64,000 nt of DNA. It comes from Dongshaea marina. Its GTDB lineage: Bacteria > Pseudomonadota > Gammaproteobacteria > Enterobacterales > Aeromonadaceae. The notes under the pieces are model-generated. The model was not told where the DNA came from. It was given only the letters and a program-made list of their open reading frames with translations, and did not search any database. Location: contig NZ_CP028897.1 of NCBI RefSeq assembly GCF_003072645.1, positions 4,441,501 through 4,505,500 on the forward strand. Direction: 5' to 3'. Positions within the stretch are counted from its first letter, which is position 1. Every line of letters starts with the position of its first letter. This document shows, one piece after another, positions 45,488-55,526 of this stretch. The translations under genes and the position numbers were made by a program.

Positions 45488-45843
45488 ATGACACCAACTG
45501 CCTATATCTTTCGAAGCGCCCCCCATGGTAGTGCCTCTGGCCGTGAAGGGCTGGATGCCCTGCTTGCCGCCTCTGCCGTCAATGAAGAGCTCACCGCTCT
45601 TTTTATCGAAGATGGAGTATATCAGCTACTAAGGGAGCAACAGCCGCAGCAGATCCTCGGCCGCGATTACGCACCCACCTTTAAGATGCTAGATCTCTAT
45701 GATGTTGAACACATCTACGTGTGTGCTGAGTCTATGGCGGCTCGTGGACTCTCGACTGAGGATCTGCTGATCGATGTGACCCCCTGCCTCGCCGGGATAT
45801 CATCGCTCAGTTCGCCGCACACCCCATCCGCCTGATGTTTTAG
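45488..45843 (+). CDS. tusC: Sulfurtransferase complex subunit TusC, with a one-base frameshift near its end
   Basis: TusC is the second subunit of TusBCD. The start is ATG 45488 (MTPTAYIFRSAPHGSASGREGLDALLAASA) after GGAGATATT. The frame shifts at the C-run 45779-45784. As given it ends in CLAGISSLSSPHTPSA at 45835, but with one more C it reads LPRRDIIAQFAAHPIRLMF and stops at 45841, matching the RRE..NYDVILRF end of E. coli TusC. Length would then be about 118 residues. A homopolymer error is likely; otherwise only the last 20 residues change. Confidence 0.9.
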
Positions 45844-45851
45844 GAACCCAG

Positions 45852-46136
45852 ATGCTACATATCGTTCAGGACTCGCCCTTTAGTCACTTAACTCTGGATC
45901 AGGCTCTGAGCTATCTTGGAGAGCAGGATCAGCTGCTACTGATGGGGGACGCCGTTATAGCGGCTAGCACTGCAAACGGCAATGATGCTCTGACCCGGCT
46001 AGCCGGTCAGCAGCTTCTGTATGTCAGCCTCCCGGATCTTGAGGCCCGGGGACTTAAGGCTCAGTGTGGGCAGGCTGTCGACGATGCCGGACTCATCGCC
46101 CTCGTCGCCAAGCAGGGATCACCGTTAACCTGGTAG
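45852..46136 (+). CDS. tusB: Sulfurtransferase complex subunit TusB
   Basis: TusB is the third, non-catalytic subunit of the TusBCD complex. The 94-residue protein (MLHIVQDSPF..LDQALSYLGEQDQLLLMGDAVIA) matches the DsrH family. It follows tusC by eight bases and precedes the rpsL promoter region. Confidence 0.9.
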   Translation: MLHIVQDSPFSHLTLDQALSYLGEQDQLLLMGDAVIAASTANGNDALTRLAGQQLLYVSLPDLEARGLKAQCGQAVDDAGLIALVAKQGSPLTW

Positions 46137-46170
46137 AGTCGACCACACAGCAGAATTTGCACAAAATTTC

Positions 46171-46201
46171 TTACGCCAGAGGCATTTTTGGCCTGTATAA
46201 T
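46171..46201 (+). promoter_or_regulatory. Putative str-operon promoter
   Basis: A consensus -10 TATAAT at 46196-46201 is preceded by TTACGC at 46171 with a 19-bp spacer, just after tusB and 100 bp before rpsL. The -35 is weak and the spacer long. Confidence 0.5.
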
Positions 46202-46301
46202 TCTTGACTCAGCACCTAGGCAGTAATAAAATTCCGCGTCCCCATTTTATGGGGATGTTTTTCACACGTTTATGAAAATGAATTTTCAGGAGCTACATTA
46301 G

Positions 46302-46676
46302 ATGGCAACTATTAACCAGCTAGTGCGTAAGCCCCGCGAGAGACAAGTTGACAAGAGCAACGTCCCTGCGCTGGCTGCTTGCCCACAGAAGCGTGGCGTA
46401 TGTACTCGTGTATATACTACCACTCCAAAGAAACCAAACTCTGCACTCCGTAAGGTGTGTCGTGTTCGCCTGACCAACGGTTTTGAAGTTTCTTCATACA
46501 TCGGTGGTGAAGGCCACAACCTGCAAGAGCACTCTGTTGTTCTGATCCGTGGCGGTCGTGTAAAAGACTTGCCAGGTGTTCGTTATCACACCGTTCGTGG
46601 TGCACTTGACTGTGCCGGTGTTAACGATCGCCGCCAGGGCCGTTCTAAGTACGGTGCTAAAAAGCCTAAATCTTAA
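46302..46676 (+). CDS. rpsL: 30S ribosomal protein S12
   Basis: S12 is part of the decoding centre and the streptomycin target. At 124 residues it matches fully ([46 protein letters not shown]). The lysines whose mutation gives streptomycin resistance are wild type (TPKKPNS, LPGVRYH context). It opens the str operon. Confidence 0.99.
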   Translation: MATINQLVRKPRERQVDKSNVPALAACPQKRGVCTRVYTTTPKKPNSALRKVCRVRLTNGFEVSSYIGGEGHNLQEHSVVLIRGGRVKDLPGVRYHTVRGALDCAGVNDRRQGRSKYGAKKPKS

Positions 46677-46758
46677 TGGTTCTCCGTTAAGTAAGGCCAA
46701 ACAACTTTTAGTTTAATCCCAGGTTTTGGAAATTACCTGAAGATACGGAGAATTAGCA

Positions 46759-47229
46759 ATGCCAAGACGTCGCATTGTCGGTCAGCGTAAAATGCTGCCA
46801 GATCCTAAGTTCGGATCTGAGCTGCTGGCTAAGTTTGTAAATGTAGTAATGGTAGACGGTAAGAAGTCTACTGCAGAAAAAATCGTATATGGTGCACTGG
46901 AAATCTGTAACCAGAAGTCCAACAAAGAGCACCTGAACATCTTCGAGGAAGCTCTTGAGAATGTTCGTCCAACCGTCGAGGTTAAGTCTCGTCGTGTTGG
47001 TGGCTCTACTTACCAGGTTCCTGTAGAGGTTCGTCCTGTGCGTCGTAACACTCTGGGTATGCGCTGGATGGTAGACGCCGCTCGTAAACGTGGTGAAAAA
47101 TCAATGGCTCAGCGCCTGGCTGGCGAGATCCTTGACGCGGCTGAGAACAAAGGTTCTGCAGTTAAGAAGCGTGAAGATGTTCATCGCATGGCTGAAGCGA
47201 ACAAAGCGTTCGCTCACTATCGCTGGTAG
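46759..47229 (+). CDS. rpsG: 30S ribosomal protein S7
   Basis: S7 nucleates assembly of the 30S head. The 156-residue protein ([40 protein letters not shown]) fits the family. In E. coli S7 represses str translation by binding the rpsL-rpsG gap; the gap here is 82 bp, similar in size. Confidence 0.99.
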   Translation: MPRRRIVGQRKMLPDPKFGSELLAKFVNVVMVDGKKSTAEKIVYGALEICNQKSNKEHLNIFEEALENVRPTVEVKSRRVGGSTYQVPVEVRPVRRNTLGMRWMVDAARKRGEKSMAQRLAGEILDAAENKGSAVKKREDVHRMAEANKAFAHYRW

Positions 47230-47306
47230 TCTGCTGGTGCAGATCATAAAATCTGCACCTATCATTAGATTCCAGGGATTTTCCTTAGGATAAGAGGGGA
47301 CGTATC

Positions 47307-49412
47307 GTGGCTCGTACAACTCCAATCGAGCGTTACCGTAATATCGGTATCTGTGCTCACGTCGACGCGGGTAAAACCACTACGACTGAGCGTGTTTTGT
47401 TCTACACCGGCCTGTCTCACAAAATTGGTGAGGTTCATGACGGTGCTGCGACCATGGACTGGATGGAGCAGGAGCAGGAGCGTGGTATCACTATCACCTC
47501 AGCTGCGACTACTACATTCTGGCGTGGTATGCAGGGTCAATTCGAAGAACACCGTGTCAACATCATCGACACCCCGGGACACGTTGACTTCACTATCGAA
47601 GTTGAACGTTCTCTGCGTGTTCTCGATGGTGCCGTGGTTGTTTTCTGTGGCTCTTCAGGTGTTGAGCCTCAGTCTGAGACCGTATGGCGTCAGGCTGACA
47701 AGTACAGCGTTCCTCGCATGGTATTTGTCAACAAGATGGACCGTGCCGGTGCTGACTTCGAGCGCGTTGTTGAGCAGATCCGTGAGCGCCTGGGCGCTAC
47801 CTGTGTGCCAATTCAGCTGAACATCGGTGCTGAAGATGAGTTCAAGGGTGTTATCGATCTGATCAAGATGAAGGCGATCAACTGGAATGAAGAAGACCAG
47901 GGGATGACCTTCACCTACGACGAGATCCCTGCTGAGCTGCAGGATCGCGCCGCTGAGCTGCATGAAGAGCTGGTTGAAGCTGCCGCTGAAGCCACTGAAG
48001 AGATGATGGAGAAGTACCTCGACGAGGGCGAACTGTCAGAAGAAGAGATCAAAGCAGGTCTGCGTCAGCGCACCCTGAACAACGAGATTGTTCTGGCGAC
48101 CTGTGGCTCTGCATTCAAAAACAAAGGTGTTCAGGCAGTACTGGACGCGGTTGTTGAATTCCTGCCAGCTCCAAACCAGGTTGAAGCGATCAAAGGCGTG
48201 GACATGGATGACAATGAGATCACCTGTCCTGCTGATGACGACGCACCATTCGCGGCTCTGGCATTCAAGATCGCCACTGACCCGTTTGTTGGTACTCTGA
48301 CCTTCATGCGTGTTTACTCTGGTGTTCTGCCTACAGGCTCTGGCGTTTATAACTCTGTTAAAGAGAAGCGTGAGCGTGTGGGTCGTATGGTTCAGATGCA
48401 CTCTAAAGATCGTAAAGAGATCAAAGAGGTTCGCGCTGGTGACATCGCTGCAGCGATCGGCCTGAAGGACGTGACCACAGGTGATACCCTGTGTGACATC
48501 GACCACAAGGTTGTTCTGGAGCGTATGGAATTCCCTGAGCCTGTTATCCAGATCGCTGTTGAGCCTAAGACCAAGGCTGACCAGGAGAAGATGGGTATCG
48601 CTCTGGGCAAACTGGCTGCAGAAGATCCATCATTCCGTGTTGAAACTGACGAAGAATCAGGTCAAACTCTGATCGCCGGTATGGGTGAACTCCATCTGGA
48701 CATCATCGTTGACCGTATGAAGCGTGAGTTCAAGGTTGAATGTAATGTTGGTAAGCCTCAGGTTGCGTATCGTGAAACGATCCGTAAAGAAGTTGAGGTT
48801 GAAGGCAAGTTCGTTCGTCAGTCTGGTGGTCGTGGTCAGTTCGGTCACGTCTGGCTGAAGCTGGCACCTCTCGTAGACAGCGAAGAGAACTTCGAGTTTG
48901 TCAACGAGATCGTCGGTGGTGTGGTACCAAAAGAATATATCCCTGCGGTAAGCAAGGGTATTGCCGAGCAGATGACCGGTGGTGTTCTGGCTGGTTACCC
49001 AGTCCTGAACGTCAAGGCGACTCTGTTCGACGGCTCTTACCACGATGTTGACTCGTCAGAAATGGCATTCAAAATCGCAGGTTCTATGGCATTCAAGAAG
49101 GGTGCTCTCGAAGCAGACCCTGTACTGCTTGAGCCTATGATGAAGGTTGAAGTTACTACCCCTGAAGACTTCATGGGTGATGTAGTTGGTGACTTGAACC
49201 GCCGCCGTGGCATGATCGACGGTATGGACGATGGCGCAGCTGGCCTGAAGATCGTTCGTGCTCAGGTACCACTGGCAGAAATGTTTGGCTATGCAACTGA
49301 CTTGCGTTCTCAAACTCAGGGTCGTGCTTCTTACTCTATGGAGTTCTTGAAGTACAATGAGACTCCGAATAACATCGCTCAGGCGGTGATTGAGAACCGT
49401 AAAGCCAATTAA
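47307..49412 (+). CDS. fusA: Elongation factor G
   Basis: EF-G drives translocation. The 701-residue GTPase has [19 protein letters not shown] (G1), [20 protein letters not shown] and NKMD, followed by domains II-V. The start is GTG after AAGAGGGG. Part of rpsL-rpsG-fusA-tuf. Confidence 0.99.
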   Translation: MARTTPIERYRNIGICAHVDAGKTTTTERVLFYTGLSHKIGEVHDGAATMDWMEQEQERGITITSAATTTFWRGMQGQFEEHRVNIIDTPGHVDFTIEVERSLRVLDGAVVVFCGSSGVEPQSETVWRQADKYSVPRMVFVNKMDRAGADFERVVEQIRERLGATCVPIQLNIGAEDEFKGVIDLIKMKAINWNEEDQGMTFTYDEIPAELQDRAAELHEELVEAAAEATEEMMEKYLDEGELSEEEIKAGLRQRTLNNEIVLATCGSAFKNKGVQAVLDAVVEFLPAPNQVEAIKGVDMDDNEITCPADDDAPFAALAFKIATDPFVGTLTFMRVYSGVLPTGSGVYNSVKEKRERVGRMVQMHSKDRKEIKEVRAGDIAAAIGLKDVTTGDTLCDIDHKVVLERMEFPEPVIQIAVEPKTKADQEKMGIALGKLAAEDPSFRVETDEESGQTLIAGMGELHLDIIVDRMKREFKVECNVGKPQVAYRETIRKEVEVEGKFVRQSGGRGQFGHVWLKLAPLVDSEENFEFVNEIVGGVVPKEYIPAVSKGIAEQMTGGVLAGYPVLNVKATLFDGSYHDVDSSEMAFKIAGSMAFKKGALEADPVLLEPMMKVEVTTPEDFMGDVVGDLNRRRGMIDGMDDGAAGLKIVRAQVPLAEMFGYATDLRSQTQGRASYSMEFLKYNETPNNIAQAVIENRKAN

Positions 49413-49486
49413 GTTAACTTAAAAATAATTTAATATCCTGCCCATGGCTTCCTCGTGGGCAGGCTCAACCTAGGAAGGACAACGTT

Positions 49487-50671
49487 GTGTCTAAAGAAAA
49501 ATTTGACCGTTCCAAGCCCCATGTAAACGTTGGTACTATCGGCCACGTTGACCATGGTAAGACCACTCTGACTGCAGCTATCACCTCAGTTCTGGCTAAG
49601 ACCTACGGTGGTGAGATGAAGGCGTTCGATCAGATCGATAACGCTCCTGAAGAGCGTGAGCGTGGTATCACCATCGCAACTTCTCACGTTGAGTATGACA
49701 CTCCTGAGCGTCACTACGCTCACGTAGACTGCCCAGGACACGCTGACTATGTTAAAAACATGATCACCGGTGCTGCTCAGATGGACGGTGCTATCCTGGT
49801 TGTTGCTGCTACTGATGGTCCTATGCCTCAGACTCGTGAGCACATCCTGCTGGGTCGTCAGGTTGGTATCCCATACATGATCGTGTTCATGAACAAGTGT
49901 GACATGGTTGATGATGAAGAGCTGCTTGAGCTGGTTGAGATGGAAGTTCGTGAACTGCTGTCTGAGTACGACTTCCCAGGTGACGACCTGCCAGTAATCC
50001 AGGGCAGCGCTCTGAAAGCACTGGAAGGTGAAGCTGAGTGGGAAGCTAAGGTTGTTGAGCTGGCTGAAGCACTGGATTCTTACATCCCTCTGCCTGAGCG
50101 TGACATCGACAAGCCATTCCTGATGCCTATCGAGGACGTATTCTCAATCTCTGGCCGTGGTACTGTTGTAACTGGTCGTGTTGAGCGCGGTATCGTTACC
50201 GTTGGTGACGAAGTAGAAATCGTTGGTATCAAAGAGACTACCAAGACTACTTGTACTGGTGTTGAAATGTTCCGTAAGCTGCTGGACGAAGGTCGTGCAG
50301 GTGAGAACATCGGTGCCCTGATCCGTGGTACTAAGCGTGACGAAGTTGAGCGTGGTCAGGTTCTGGCTAAGCCAGGTTCTATCACTCCTCACACCAAGTT
50401 CGAGTCTGAGGTTTACGTTCTGTCTAAGGACGAAGGTGGCCGTCATACTCCGTTCTTCAAAGGCTATCGTCCACAGTTCTACTTCCGTACTACTGACGTG
50501 ACCGGTACCATCGAGCTGCCAGAAGGCGTTGAAATGGTAATGCCTGGTGACAACATCAAGATGGTTGTAAACCTGATCTGCCCAATCGCAATGGACGAAG
50601 GTCTGCGCTTCGCTATCCGTGAAGGCGGCCGTACTGTTGGTGCGGGTGTTGTTGCTAAGATCATCGAGTAA
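49487..50671 (+). CDS. tuf: Elongation factor Tu
   Basis: EF-Tu carries aminoacyl-tRNA to the ribosome. The 394-residue protein has [23 protein letters not shown] and NKCD, and domains II and III intact. The start is GTG after AGGAAGGAC. It ends the str operon. A second tuf gene often exists elsewhere in such genomes. Confidence 0.99.
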   Translation: MSKEKFDRSKPHVNVGTIGHVDHGKTTLTAAITSVLAKTYGGEMKAFDQIDNAPEERERGITIATSHVEYDTPERHYAHVDCPGHADYVKNMITGAAQMDGAILVVAATDGPMPQTREHILLGRQVGIPYMIVFMNKCDMVDDEELLELVEMEVRELLSEYDFPGDDLPVIQGSALKALEGEAEWEAKVVELAEALDSYIPLPERDIDKPFLMPIEDVFSISGRGTVVTGRVERGIVTVGDEVEIVGIKETTKTTCTGVEMFRKLLDEGRAGENIGALIRGTKRDEVERGQVLAKPGSITPHTKFESEVYVLSKDEGGRHTPFFKGYRPQFYFRTTDVTGTIELPEGVEMVMPGDNIKMVVNLICPIAMDEGLRFAIREGGRTVGAGVVAKIIE

Positions 50672-50691
50672 TCGATAATCTAATCAACACG

Positions 50692-50718
50692 AAAAAGGTC
50701 GCTTCGGCGGCCTTTTTT
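50692..50718 (+). terminator. tuf terminator
   Basis: AAAAAGGTCGC and GCGGCCTTTTTT pair around TTCG, with one T-G pair. It closes the rpsL-rpsG-fusA-tuf operon. Confidence 0.88.
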
Positions 50719-50836
50719 ATTATCTGCAGAAAACCACCTCCGGCTTCATGACTGAGCCCGAACTGAGATCCAGATACTCCCCCCTTCATCTAAAGGCGAC
50801 TAAGATATAATCAGTTCAGCAAAGGATGATGCAATT

Positions 50837-51706
50837 ATGAAAATACGGATCCTGGGTGTTGGCTGTATCGCTCTGATTGTTACAAGCCTGCTCGGCGGAT
50901 GTGCCGTCAACCAGTCCAGACAGCGCACCAGCATAGTGGATTACCTCTACCCGAAAAATACGCAACAGGTGATCGAGCCATCAATTCCGACACTCAAGCT
51001 TCCTCTGAGCGTTGGTATCGCCTTTGTCCCCAACCCTCAATCCCAACCCGGAGCTCCAAACCTTTGGTCCGGGAGAGTGGATCAGAACAACCTGACGGAA
51101 GAGACCAAGATGGCTTTGCTACAAAAGGTGCAAAGTCATTTTGAGAAGCTCGACTTTGTCAGTGATATTCAGCTGATCCCTTCGGCATACCTGACACCGG
51201 AGGGGGGATTTAATAACCTTAATCAGATCCAAAATATGTTTGGGATCGACGAGATCGCCCTGGTCTCCTACGATCAGGTTCAATTTACTGACGAGGGAGC
51301 TCTTTCGCTTACCTACTGGACCCTTATCGGGGCTTATGTTGTCTCGGGTGAAAAGAATGACACCAGCACCATGCTGGATACGGCAGTCTATGACATCAAG
51401 AGCCAGAAGATGCTATTTCGGGCGCCAGGGATGAGCCGGGTCAAGGGATCATCGACTTTGGTGAACCTGAGTGATCAGCTGAGAAAAGATAGCGTGACAG
51501 GCTTTAATCAGGCAACCGAGCAGATGATTAAAAACCTGGATATCCAGCTCAAGCTGTTTAAGGAGAAGGTGAAGAGTAACCCTGACAAGTTCAAGGTAGA
51601 GCATAAAAAAGGCTACACAGGCGGGGGAGCATTTGGGCCAGTCATGCTAATACTCCTGCTGATTGCTGGCTGTATTTTCAGACTTAGATTTCGCCAAACC
51701 GATTAA
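50837..51706 (+). CDS. Rhombotarget-type lipoprotein with GlyGly-CTERM tail
   Basis: This is a 289-residue lipoprotein. The lipobox is LLGGC with the acylated Cys at residue 22. The body (VDYLYP, VGIAFVPN, KMALLQKVQSHFEKLDFVSDIQLIPSAYL, GGFNNLNQIQNMFGIDEIALVSYDQVQF) matches the rhombotarget lipoprotein family as I recall it. The C-terminus GGGAFGPVMLILLLIAGCIFRLRFR has a Gly cluster, a single helix and basic residues, i.e. a GlyGly-CTERM signal cut by rhombosortase. Lipid at one end and a sorting tail at the other is the family's hallmark. Function unknown. Confidence 0.8.
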   Translation: MKIRILGVGCIALIVTSLLGGCAVNQSRQRTSIVDYLYPKNTQQVIEPSIPTLKLPLSVGIAFVPNPQSQPGAPNLWSGRVDQNNLTEETKMALLQKVQSHFEKLDFVSDIQLIPSAYLTPEGGFNNLNQIQNMFGIDEIALVSYDQVQFTDEGALSLTYWTLIGAYVVSGEKNDTSTMLDTAVYDIKSQKMLFRAPGMSRVKGSSTLVNLSDQLRKDSVTGFNQATEQMIKNLDIQLKLFKEKVKSNPDKFKVEHKKGYTGGGAFGPVMLILLLIAGCIFRLRFRQTD

Positions 51707-51713
51707 GCTCATT

Positions 51714-51733
51714 GAGGCCGCCAGTGCGGCCTC
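51714..51733 (+). terminator. Hairpin after the rhombotarget lipoprotein
   Basis: GAGGCCGC and GCGGCCTC pair around CAGT eight bases after the stop; TTCCTTCC follows. Confidence 0.6.
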
Positions 51734-51918
51734 TTCCTTCCTGATGCATATATTTTCCTTTGATTCAGGATATCTTCAGTATTTGTTGCCTAGGCCGTAC
51801 AGAAAGCATACAATCGCCAGCTTTCATCATCCCCTGCGACAAACCAAGTTGTTCCTCCGCAGGGTATATCTGAATTGGTGACACTTTAAGCGTCACTCAT
51901 GAAACCCCGGTCATACAT

Positions 51919-53592
51919 ATGACACGAGTTACCGCCTGGGAGGCATTTTTGAGTTTTTTAAGAAAACTGCATCAGGGGCAGCTGAGTATCAGCTCTCACC
52001 TGCTCACTCTGATCTATTCCTTTTTTATTATAACCTTCTGCAATTTCTCTTTGTGGAGCGATGCGCTGCATGGTCATGGAGCGGATCCTCATCCGGCAAG
52101 TCCCCTGCTTGCATTCGTGCTGTACCTGGTGCTTATTATTGTTCTCAACACCCTGCTGTCGATCGTCTCTTTTAAATACCTGCTCAAGCCGATATTAATC
52201 GTGGTGCTGTTTATCGCTGCCGGTACGGCACACTTTCTGGATAACTACGGCGTCATGATCGATAAGAACATGATCCGCAATGTGATGCAGACCGATGTTC
52301 ACGAGAGCGGTGAGCTACTGACAACCCACCTGCTTGTCTACATGCTGCTGTTAGCCGTGATCCCAAGCTATGTCATCAGTCGCCTGAAGATCTCCTATCA
52401 CTCCTTCTTCAAAGAGCTGGCGATTCGGGTGGTGACAGCCTTGGTCCTGCTGCTATTCGCCGGGGCTCTGATGTGGAGCCAGTACCAGGATCTGGCCTCA
52501 TTTATTCGCAACAACCGCTACCTGAGGTTCGTGCTGGACCCATCGGCTCCCATCTACTATAGCTTTGGCTATCTTCGGGGAGATATTCATAAGGGCCCCA
52601 TCGTTCTGAAGAAGCTCGGAACCGATGCCCACAAGGGCAAGACCCTGAGCGAGTCGAAGAAAAAGCTCCTGACGATTGTGGTCGTTGGCGAGGCGGCACG
52701 GGCACAGGAGTTCAGCCTGGATGGCTATCCACGCCAAACCAACCCCGAGCTCTCCAAACTGGATGTAGCCAGCTTCAAGCAGTTCTCAAGCTGTGGCACC
52801 GAAACCGCGGTCTCGGTTCCCTGCATGTTCTCCATCTATAATCGCAGCGATTATAGCTACGAGAAGGGGATATCAACCGAAAATGTAGTCGATGTGCTCA
52901 AGCATGCCGGATTCAACCTGCTGTGGCGCGACAATGATGGTGGCAGCAAGGCGGTCGCCGATCGGATCAAGGAGATCGATGTAGACTCCCTTGGGGATAC
53001 CCGGGACTGCAAAGATGGGATGTGCAGGGATGATGCGCTGCTCTATAAGCTGCAGGACTACCTGGACAAACAGACCGGTGATACTGTGATTTTCCTGCAC
53101 CAGAAGGGCAGCCATGGTCCGGCCTACTATCGCCGGGTTCCCGAGGCCTATACCCAGTTTAAGCCAATCTGCAAGTCAGCATCTTTCTCTGACTGCTCAC
53201 GCCAGCAGATCATCAACTCCTATGACAACACGATCCTGTATACGGATCACCAGCTCGCGAGAGTGATCGATTTTCTCAAGAAAAATGAGGGACGTTTTAA
53301 CAGCTCTATGCTGTATCTCTCCGATCATGGGGAGTCCACGGGAGAACATGGGATCTATCTGCATGGCACCCCCTACATGTTTGCTCCCAGTCAGCAGACC
53401 CATATCCCGTTTATCGCCTGGTTCTCCCCCGGTTATAAAAAGGAGATGGGGCTCAACATGCAGTGTGTCAACAAGCTGTTGAATAAGCCTTTCTCTCAGG
53501 ATAACCTGTTCCATACGCTACTGGGTGTGACCGATGTGAAGAGCAAGGTCTATCAGCCCGAGATGGATATCTTCAGAGAGTGTCGCCAATGA
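51919..53592 (+). CDS. eptA: Lipid A phosphoethanolamine transferase (EptA-like)
   Basis: The enzyme moves phosphoethanolamine from phosphatidylethanolamine to lipid A, lowering surface charge and polymyxin binding. The 557-residue protein has five N-terminal membrane helices (to about residue 185) and a periplasmic sulfatase-like domain. The metal ligand Glu258 is in VVVGEAARAQEF, the nucleophile Thr296 in GTETAVSVPCMFS, and further zinc ligands in YLSDHGESTGEHG. The cysteine pairs expected for disulfides are present. The gene overlaps dgkA (ATGA), which recycles the diacylglycerol by-product. No regulator such as PmrAB is adjacent. Confidence 0.9.
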   Translation: MTRVTAWEAFLSFLRKLHQGQLSISSHLLTLIYSFFIITFCNFSLWSDALHGHGADPHPASPLLAFVLYLVLIIVLNTLLSIVSFKYLLKPILIVVLFIAAGTAHFLDNYGVMIDKNMIRNVMQTDVHESGELLTTHLLVYMLLLAVIPSYVISRLKISYHSFFKELAIRVVTALVLLLFAGALMWSQYQDLASFIRNNRYLRFVLDPSAPIYYSFGYLRGDIHKGPIVLKKLGTDAHKGKTLSESKKKLLTIVVVGEAARAQEFSLDGYPRQTNPELSKLDVASFKQFSSCGTETAVSVPCMFSIYNRSDYSYEKGISTENVVDVLKHAGFNLLWRDNDGGSKAVADRIKEIDVDSLGDTRDCKDGMCRDDALLYKLQDYLDKQTGDTVIFLHQKGSHGPAYYRRVPEAYTQFKPICKSASFSDCSRQQIINSYDNTILYTDHQLARVIDFLKKNEGRFNSSMLYLSDHGESTGEHGIYLHGTPYMFAPSQQTHIPFIAWFSPGYKKEMGLNMQCVNKLLNKPFSQDNLFHTLLGVTDVKSKVYQPEMDIFRECRQ

Positions 53593-53948
53593 AACCCGGT
53601 AATACAGGGCTAATCCGCATCATCAAGGCAACCGGCTACTCCCTCAAGGGATTTGCCGCCGCTTTTCGCCATGAGGCAGCCTTTCGTCAGGAGCTGTTGA
53701 TGGCGGTGATCCTGATCCCACTGGCCCTGTGGCTGGGCGATAGCGGGGTCGAGCGAGCAGTGCTGATCGCCAGCGTGGTGTTGGTGATGCTCGTTGAGCT
53801 CGTCAACTCGGCGATTGAAGCCGTGGTCGATCGCATCGGCTCTGAGCGTCACGAGCTGTCGGGGCGAGCCAAAGATATCGGCTCTGCTGCGGTGATGTTG
53901 GCACTGCTATTGATGGTTGTCTGCTGGGCACTGATCCTCTGGCCCTAA
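53589..53948 (+). CDS. dgkA: Diacylglycerol kinase
   Basis: DgkA phosphorylates diacylglycerol to phosphatidate in the inner membrane. The protein has about 119 residues and three helices with FRHEAAFRQELLMAVILIP and the signature VELVNSAIEAVVDRIG. ATG 53589 overlaps the eptA stop; a GTG three codons earlier is less likely. The eptA-dgkA pair makes sense because EptA releases diacylglycerol. Confidence 0.95.
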   Translation: MKPGNTGLIRIIKATGYSLKGFAAAFRHEAAFRQELLMAVILIPLALWLGDSGVERAVLIASVVLVMLVELVNSAIEAVVDRIGSERHELSGRAKDIGSAAVMLALLLMVVCWALILWP

Positions 53949-53955
53949 ACCGAAA

Positions 53956-53985
53956 CAAACAGACCGGCTTAGGGCGGTCTGTTTG
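53956..53985 (+). terminator. eptA-dgkA terminator
   Basis: Eleven-base arms CAAACAGACCG and CGGTCTGTTTG surround an 8-base loop, 8 bases after the dgkA stop. Confidence 0.75.
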
Positions 53986-54079
53986 CATCTGTACCCTCTC
54001 CTTTGCGATAAACTCCCCTTGCTTCACCGCACGCATGCCGATAGAATATCAGCTCATTTTTTGACCTGGCGTTATTCTG

Positions 54080-54397
54080 ATGTCTCTGAGATCCCTACTT
54101 TGCGCTGCACTACTGCTGATTGCCTTTTGCGGCACAGCTCAGGCTGAAAGTACGCCAAGTGCATCTCAGGATCTCATCCCGCAAACCGAGATGCACCAGC
54201 TCATCCAGAAGGGACTGGCTCAATTCAAGCAGCGTCTGGTCACCCTGACCGCTATCAAAAACTCTAAGCCCCTCATCGATTTGAGTAAGCCTGAGCCCAC
54301 AAGTAACGATGACTATTTTGGCCCCACCCTGAGAGTCGATAACCCTCTGACGGAAGATCAGCAGATCTGGGTTGGGATCAAGGCGCCCCTGAGCTAA
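54080..54397 (+). CDS. Small exported protein of unknown function
   Basis: This 105-residue protein starts with a clear signal peptide (MSLRSLLCAALLLIAFCGTAQA-ES). The mature part of about 82 residues is polar, with LIPQTEMHQLIQKGLAQFKQRLVTLTAIKNSKPLIDLSKPEP. No domain was recognised. There is no cysteine in the mature part. The gene stands alone between dgkA and the convergent AlaX-like gene, four bases from its stop codon. Confidence 0.65.
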   Translation: MSLRSLLCAALLLIAFCGTAQAESTPSASQDLIPQTEMHQLIQKGLAQFKQRLVTLTAIKNSKPLIDLSKPEPTSNDDYFGPTLRVDNPLTEDQQIWVGIKAPLS

Positions 54398-54400
54398 TAA

Positions 54401-55267
54401 TTAGCTCACAGTCACAACCTGAGTCTCCATTCTGAAGCCGCTCTCCTCTGCAACCAGTTTGACCTCCATTGCCTTGATCTCAGACAGGGATCGCAAATGG
54501 GTACCACCACAGGGGATCACAGCTTTCGGTTCCCCCTCCAACTGACAGTGCCAATAGCGAGAATCCAGCAGCCCCTCTCCCGCATGCTCCATCCACACCT
54601 TTGCCTCTGCGGCCTGCCACCCATTAAGTTGCTGATTAATTCGGGCTGTAATCTCAGGCAGTTGCTCCAGCGCATCGGCCGAGTTAAAACCTTTTTTGCG
54701 CAATGACTTTCCAAGGCGGTAGCGATCCAGTGATTCAAGCTCGGCAATTTTTGACTCGGTGATCGCCAGGCGATCAAAATCAATCTCTCCCAAAGCATCG
54801 CGAGCCCCGGGATCTTTGCGCCAGTACTCCCTGAGCGCCCGGTTAAGAGCCAGGGAAGCCAGGTGACAGCCGGTATGGGCCGCACTTAGCCGTGACAGGT
54901 ATGCCATATCCAGCTCAAGAGTCACCTGCTGGCCAATCTCAACTTGTGGCTGACACTCCAGGAGATGAGCCGCGACAAAGACCCAGCCTTCACTGCCCAC
55001 CTTCACCGGGATCTCATGCTCAAGATAGAGCTCGCCAGCTGAGTTATAGGCTCCCAGAATGCAATTGATTATCGGGTAGCTCTGCCCCTTAACCCTTAAA
55101 CTTCCCCGGTCCCCCGGCTGATCCGGCCAGCGAAAATTCTCGGCATGGAACTGGGTCTTTTCAGTCACGGCTATCCAACCGCGGGCGGTTTGCTGCAGAT
55201 CCAGCAGGCGGGTTTCCAGCTCAGGACAAGATGCCTCCAGGCGGGTGGGTTTCATCTCAAACATCAT
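54401..55267 (-). CDS. Alanyl-tRNA editing protein (AlaX-like)
   Basis: This 288-residue trans-editing enzyme should hydrolyse mischarged Ser- or Gly-tRNA-Ala. The N-terminal barrel (FHAENFRWPDQPGDRG) and the zinc-dependent editing domain are related to AlaRS: HTGCHLASLALN supplies the HxxxH pair and CGGTHLRSL the Cys and His ligands. I place the start at ATG 55267 (MMFEMKPTRLEAS). The extended frame begins with TTG and lacks support. Family secure, exact tRNA specificity not. Confidence 0.85.
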   Translation of the reverse strand: MMFEMKPTRLEASCPELETRLLDLQQTARGWIAVTEKTQFHAENFRWPDQPGDRGSLRVKGQSYPIINCILGAYNSAGELYLEHEIPVKVGSEGWVFVAAHLLECQPQVEIGQQVTLELDMAYLSRLSAAHTGCHLASLALNRALREYWRKDPGARDALGEIDFDRLAITESKIAELESLDRYRLGKSLRKKGFNSADALEQLPEITARINQQLNGWQAAEAKVWMEHAGEGLLDSRYWHCQLEGEPKAVIPCGGTHLRSLSEIKAMEVKLVAEESGFRMETQVVTVS

Positions 55268-55401
55268 GCTCTCTTCATTGTGTGTATTCAACGACGGCGG
55301 TTTATCCAGTCAAAAAGGCTGTGGCTGACCCATTCAAATCCGCTATCTACCCATCCCAACAGGGTGCCACGCCAACGAATACAACTCAATCACAAAGGTT
55401 G

Positions 55402-55430
55402 TTGCGCCTGTGGTAGTAATTTTATACAAT
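55402..55430 (+). promoter_or_regulatory. Putative rpsF promoter
   Basis: TTGCGC (55402-55407) and TACAAT (55425-55430) are 17 bp apart, 97 bp upstream of rpsF. Confidence 0.55.
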
Positions 55431-55484
55431 AGCGCGCCTTTTAAATCAGTCACATTCTATTCGTTCCTTGCCTCTTAAGGTCTG

Positions 55485-55522
55485 ACTGAGCCTAGGCGGA
55501 GGCTGATTAATCCGTAAGGAGC
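55485..55522 (+). promoter_or_regulatory. Possible S6:S18-binding leader motif
   Basis: AGCCT and AGGCT can pair around AGGCGG, followed by ATTAATCCGTAAGGAG, where an unpaired CCG sits next to the ribosome site. This resembles the S6:S18 autoregulatory leader known upstream of rpsF. Assignment is by eye only. Confidence 0.35.
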
Positions 55523-55526
55523 AACC

